Positions 60,977 to 64,000 of a stretch of DNA of 64,000 bases are shown here, in pieces (position 1 is the first letter of the stretch; each line of letters begins with the position of its first letter). The stretch comes from Amorphoplanes digitatis (GTDB taxonomy: Bacteria; Actinomycetota; Actinomycetes; Mycobacteriales; Micromonosporaceae). The position numbers and the translations under genes are program-made. The notes under the pieces are model-generated. The model was given only the letters and a program-made list of their open reading frames with translations. It was not told the origin of the DNA and ran no database searches. The stretch covers positions 5,078,501 through 5,142,500 of the forward strand of contig NZ_JACHNH010000001.1 of the NCBI RefSeq assembly GCF_014205335.1. Direction: 5' to 3'.

Positions 60977-61156
60977 GTGAAACCCCTTTGACTCGTCATG
61001 GGCCCGATGGCACTCATCGCGGTGCTGCGGCTGGCCAGGGCAGTGGTGCGAAGCTTCCTCAGCCCGTGAACAGGAGAACACGCAGCGCCCGCCCCGGCCG
61101 TCATCCGGAACGGATGAAAGCGGGACGGGCCTGAGCCCTGTCGATGCGGTCCGAGA

Positions 61157-62296
61157 TCATCCACTGCGGGTGCGGCGCCGGCGGCGCAGCAGGAGCAGCA
61201 GCAGGATCGCGGCGCCGAGGAGCACGCCCGGTACGGCGACGGCGACGACCGTGCGCGACGTGCCGTCGCGGCCGGCCACCCGCGCCACCGGAGCCGGATC
61301 ACGGCAGCCGTCCGCGGGATCGTCGTGGGTGAGTGCGCACGCCATCAGCGCCGCCCGGTCCGCGCCGTACTCGTCGGCCAGCGCGACCTGGAGCTCCTGC
61401 CACTGGTGCCGCGTCTCGACGACGGCGCCGGTCACGGCCTTCGCGAAGTTGTCACCCACCCGGCCGCGCGGCGTCGTCGGATCCGTCGCGGCGCCGCTGC
61501 CGGGATCGACAAGCCCGTTGTCCTTGTTGAGCGCGGCGTGGGTGACCCGCAGTTCGCACATGCCGGTGCCCTCGACCTGGTCCGCGAGCACGTAACACCC
61601 GGTTGTCAGGTCGCGGGGCACGGCCCGGGCGGCGCCGCCGCGCAGGTCGAGGACCGGGCTCGGCGCCGGCAGGTTCAGGCCCGGCGGGTTGTCCGGGCCC
61701 GGCGGGCGGGCCGGGTCCGCCGCGTCGGCCCAGTTGCTGTGCGAGTAGAAGTCCTGCGCGCCGTGCAGGGCCCGGCCGAAGCTCTCCAGCGAGGTGCACT
61801 TCGCCCGCTGCTCGGCCGCCGAGTCGAGCACGCAGTCGGTGCCGAGATCCACGGCGGCGCTCACGATCCGGCCCTCGCCGTCGAGCAGCCCCGCCGCGTT
61901 CCCGACCGCCTCCCGGAAGCGGCCGCGCAGGTGGTCGACGCAGTCGCGGAGCCCCGCCGTGGCCTGATCGCGGGTGCGCGGGTAGCCGCCGGCGAGGAAG
62001 TCGGCGTCGTCGCAGTGCGCGGCCGGCACGGACACCTCGGTACGGTCGGGGGCGCCGACGGCGCCGAACCTGCTGCCGTGCCCCGCGAGCTGCGCCACCG
62101 ACCGGGGCTCGAAGCAGTCGCCGTCCGAGCCGGTGCCGGCCGGGCAGGCCACCGCGGCGCGGGTTATCCGCTCGTGCTCGCGCCGCTGTCCCCCGCCGTC
62201 GATCGTCCCGAATGCCGCCGCCGGCGCCGGAACCGGGATGACGGAGCCGGCGAGGATCAGGGCCGCGAGCAGTGCCCGGCCGAACCCTCCCCGCAT
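61157..62296 (-). CDS. CinY-like secreted protein with C-terminal TM
   Basis: A 379-aa protein from ATG 62296 (GGAGGTGCTCG before it). Signal peptide (about 1-28), a luminal/extracellular domain with HERITRAAVACPAG near the start, CFEPRSVAQLAG, HCDDADF and the central RALHGAQDFYSHSNWAD, then a C-terminal TM helix (about 350-370) and basic tail. Spaced His, Asp and Glu residues (HGAQDFYSHSNW) resemble the metal site of zinc-dependent phospholipase C-like folds. Similar actinobacterial proteins are called CinY; their activity is not established. Eight or more cysteines suggest disulfides. Confidence 0.8.
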   Translation of the reverse strand: MRGGFGRALLAALILAGSVIPVPAPAAAFGTIDGGGQRREHERITRAAVACPAGTGSDGDCFEPRSVAQLAGHGSRFGAVGAPDRTEVSVPAAHCDDADFLAGGYPRTRDQATAGLRDCVDHLRGRFREAVGNAAGLLDGEGRIVSAAVDLGTDCVLDSAAEQRAKCTSLESFGRALHGAQDFYSHSNWADAADPARPPGPDNPPGLNLPAPSPVLDLRGGAARAVPRDLTTGCYVLADQVEGTGMCELRVTHAALNKDNGLVDPGSGAATDPTTPRGRVGDNFAKAVTGAVVETRHQWQELQVALADEYGADRAALMACALTHDDPADGCRDPAPVARVAGRDGTSRTVVAVAVPGVLLGAAILLLLLLRRRRRTRSG

Positions 62297-62511
62297 CGAG
62301 CACCTCCGATCGCGGCGCCGCCCCGGGCGTTCACGAGGGCTCCCCTCAGGCTCTCCGGCCACCGTCGGCCCCGGCTCACCCCGCCGGGATGAACCCCGTC
62401 GGTCGCGAACCGGACAGAGCGCTTGGCGCAAAGCGCTCACCGCCCGCCCACCGCGGTGGGACCGTCGGTTCGGACCCCTGATGGCGCCCATCGGGAAGCG
62501 AGGTCTCCGAC

Positions 62512-64000
62512 ATGCAAGCCGTCCTCGACCGGGCCGGATCGATCCGGCGGACCCTGGTGTTCGCCGCGGCGCTGGCCGCCCTGCTCTACTTCGCCCGCTC
62601 CGGCGCGACCTCGCTGACCGTCCAGGTGCTCTTCACCGCGTTCATCGCCGCCGCGACGATCTGGCTGCGCGGGCAGTACGCCGACAGCCTCGACGGACGC
62701 CAGTGGGTGATCCCGCGCTGGTTCGGCGAGCTCCTGCTGGCCGCCGCGGTCGCCCTGGTGGTCCTGTTCCACCTGCTCGACCAGGGATCGTTCGCCGTCA
62801 TCGGTGTGCTCCTGGCGTACTTCGTCGCCGGCTCCGCCGTCGCGCAGGTCCGGCAGAGCGAGTCGGTGCACCTGCTGCGCCTGCGGGGCGGCCGGAGGTT
62901 CGCCGAGATACACCCGATGCGCTGGGGCCTGCCGCTGACCGTGGCCGGCGTCGTGCTCGCGTTCGGCGGCGCCGCCCTGCTCGGCCCCGCCGGGCAGATC
63001 GTGCCCGGCGCGCTGCTCCTGGTCCTCGCCGTGCTGGTGCTGCTCCCGGTCGGCCTGGCCATCTGGTCCGAGCAGGTCATCCGCCGGCTCTGCCGCCGCG
63101 ACGAGGCCCGGGCCCGGCTGCTCGGCCTCGGCGTGACCGGCGGTGCGGTCTTCGTCGCGGTCACCGCCGCCGCGGCCGGCCTGTGGAACTCGAGGTGGCT
63201 GATCGGCGTCATGCTGGTGCTCGGGCTGCTCGTCGTCGCGTGCGTGTCGACCACCCAGGCCGACATCGTCGCCGTGATGGCCGTCGTCGCGCTGATGGGC
63301 GTGACCCCGCTGCAGGCGTCCGAGCACGGGCAGCTCGATCCGCGCGGCGGCGCCGGGGTGCTGGTGGCGCTCGGCGACTCGTACATGTCCGGCGAGGGTG
63401 CCTCGATCTACTTCGAGGGCACCGACGACGGCGGCGGCAACCAGTGCCGGCGTTCGCCGACCGCCTGGGCGGCGATGGCCGCGCAGGACGCGACGAACTT
63501 CGACGGGCTGGCGTTCCTGGCCTGCTCCGGCGCCCGCACCGCGAACGTACTCACCGAGCACCCCGTCGCCCGCTCGGTGCAGGCCCGGGTGGGAATGCCG
63601 GCGCCGGGCCCGCAGCGCGGCGAGGGGCGCACCCAGCTCGACGCGTACCAGAGGATCCGCGGATCGTTCCGGCCCCGGCTGGTGGTGCTGAGCATCGGCG
63701 GCAACGACGCGGGCTTCTCGACCATCGGCGTGATGTGCGTGGCGCCGGGCGACTGCGCCGGCCGGGCCGGGCTCTGGCGCGACTCGCTGGACCAGGTACG
63801 CCGGCAGCTGCGCGCGACCTACCTGGAGGTCGACGCGGCGTTCCCGGACGTGCCGGTCGTGGTCGTGCCGTACCCGGACCCGATCAGCATCCGCGAGGAC
63901 GGCTGCCGGCAGGTGGCGCTCTCCCGCGCGGAGCAGCGGTTCGTGCACGAGTTCCTGACCGGCGGCCTGAACCAGGTCATCCGGCAGACCGCCGAGGAGT
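62512..64000 (+). CDS. Membrane-anchored SGNH hydrolase (3' partial)
   Basis: Frame open from ATG 62512 to the window end (496 codons, no stop), so the gene is 3'-truncated. The first ~270 residues hold about eight TM helices; then an SGNH/GDSL esterase domain begins with VALGDSYMSGEG (S290), continues with SPTAWAAM, and has the GGND block (about 395). The remaining catalytic Asp-x-x-His lies beyond the edge. SGNH enzymes cut ester bonds in lipids or acylated glycans; here activity would be on the outer membrane face. The GGGAAGCGAGG site lies 10 bases upstream. Confidence 0.88.
   Translation, partial: MQAVLDRAGSIRRTLVFAAALAALLYFARSGATSLTVQVLFTAFIAAATIWLRGQYADSLDGRQWVIPRWFGELLLAAAVALVVLFHLLDQGSFAVIGVLLAYFVAGSAVAQVRQSESVHLLRLRGGRRFAEIHPMRWGLPLTVAGVVLAFGGAALLGPAGQIVPGALLLVLAVLVLLPVGLAIWSEQVIRRLCRRDEARARLLGLGVTGGAVFVAVTAAAAGLWNSRWLIGVMLVLGLLVVACVSTTQADIVAVMAVVALMGVTPLQASEHGQLDPRGGAGVLVALGDSYMSGEGASIYFEGTDDGGGNQCRRSPTAWAAMAAQDATNFDGLAFLACSGARTANVLTEHPVARSVQARVGMPAPGPQRGEGRTQLDAYQRIRGSFRPRLVVLSIGGNDAGFSTIGVMCVAPGDCAGRAGLWRDSLDQVRRQLRATYLEVDAAFPDVPVVVVPYPDPISIREDGCRQVALSRAEQRFVHEFLTGGLNQVIRQTAEE

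Noticed and set aside
1..64000. tRNA, rRNA, insertion sequences, prophage or attachment sites
   Set aside because: No T-loop-type motifs in intergenic DNA, no transposase, integrase or phage structural proteins, and no terminal inverted repeats with target duplications were seen by eye.

Overview
The window is very GC-rich DNA with strong G/C bias at third codon positions, many GTG starts and short ATGA/GTGA gene overlaps. Together with an actinobacterial-type (group 1h-like) hydrogenase small subunit, a CebR-like operator, class F sortase, CinY-like and ricin-lectin secreted proteins, this points to a filamentous actinomycete. A chemotaxis receptor would fit the motile-spored Micromonosporaceae (Actinoplanes-like), but that placement is inference. 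About 51 protein genes are supported. I found no tRNA, rRNA, CRISPR array, insertion sequence or prophage.

Layout. 1-8 kb: the 3' part of a STAND-type ATPase with TPR repeats, an RtcB-family RNA ligase, a CebR-box-preceded secreted GH3 beta-glucosidase with a CBM2, and a methyl-accepting chemotaxis protein. 8-12.4 kb: a leftward hydrogenase-type operon (small subunit, NifU-like, unknown, DUF5947, DUF6084) in which the catalytic large subunit is absent, with a divergent HTH protein. 12.4-21 kb: an FAD oxidoreductase/ferredoxin pair, a lipoprotein, a 1271-aa NACHT-membrane-repeat protein, an ECF42-like sigma factor with its YciI/DGPF partner, and a short stretch with gene remnants. 21-36 kb: M28 aminopeptidase, zwf, a cydA-cydB-clc operon, a GH43-ricin protein, a complete dhaK-dhaL-dhaM operon whose DhaM is fused to HPr and a full Enzyme I, and a Ser/Thr kinase. 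36-43 kb: a surface-protein group (duplicated helical protein, class F sortase, VWA-like protein), a VOC protein, a YVTN propeller protein, a DMT-like membrane protein and a small secreted protein.

The most interesting block is 43.1-54.2 kb: nine leftward, tightly packed genes that together look like a Gram-positive Pel/galactosaminogalactan-type exopolysaccharide locus. They encode a CE18/Agd3-like deacetylase, a PelF glycosyltransferase, a PelG-like polytopic membrane protein, a sugar-1-phosphate nucleotidyltransferase, two SDR epimerase-like proteins, a UDP-sugar dehydrogenase and two GH114/PelA-hydrolase-like proteins. PelD and PelE are not visible. A roughly 650-bp, comparatively AT-rich leader precedes it.

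54.8-64 kb: a small unknown protein, a NarL-type two-component system divergent from a MacB-like ABC transporter, a strong bidirectional hairpin, a SHOCT membrane protein, a CinY-like secreted protein and the 5' part of a membrane-anchored SGNH hydrolase that runs off the window.
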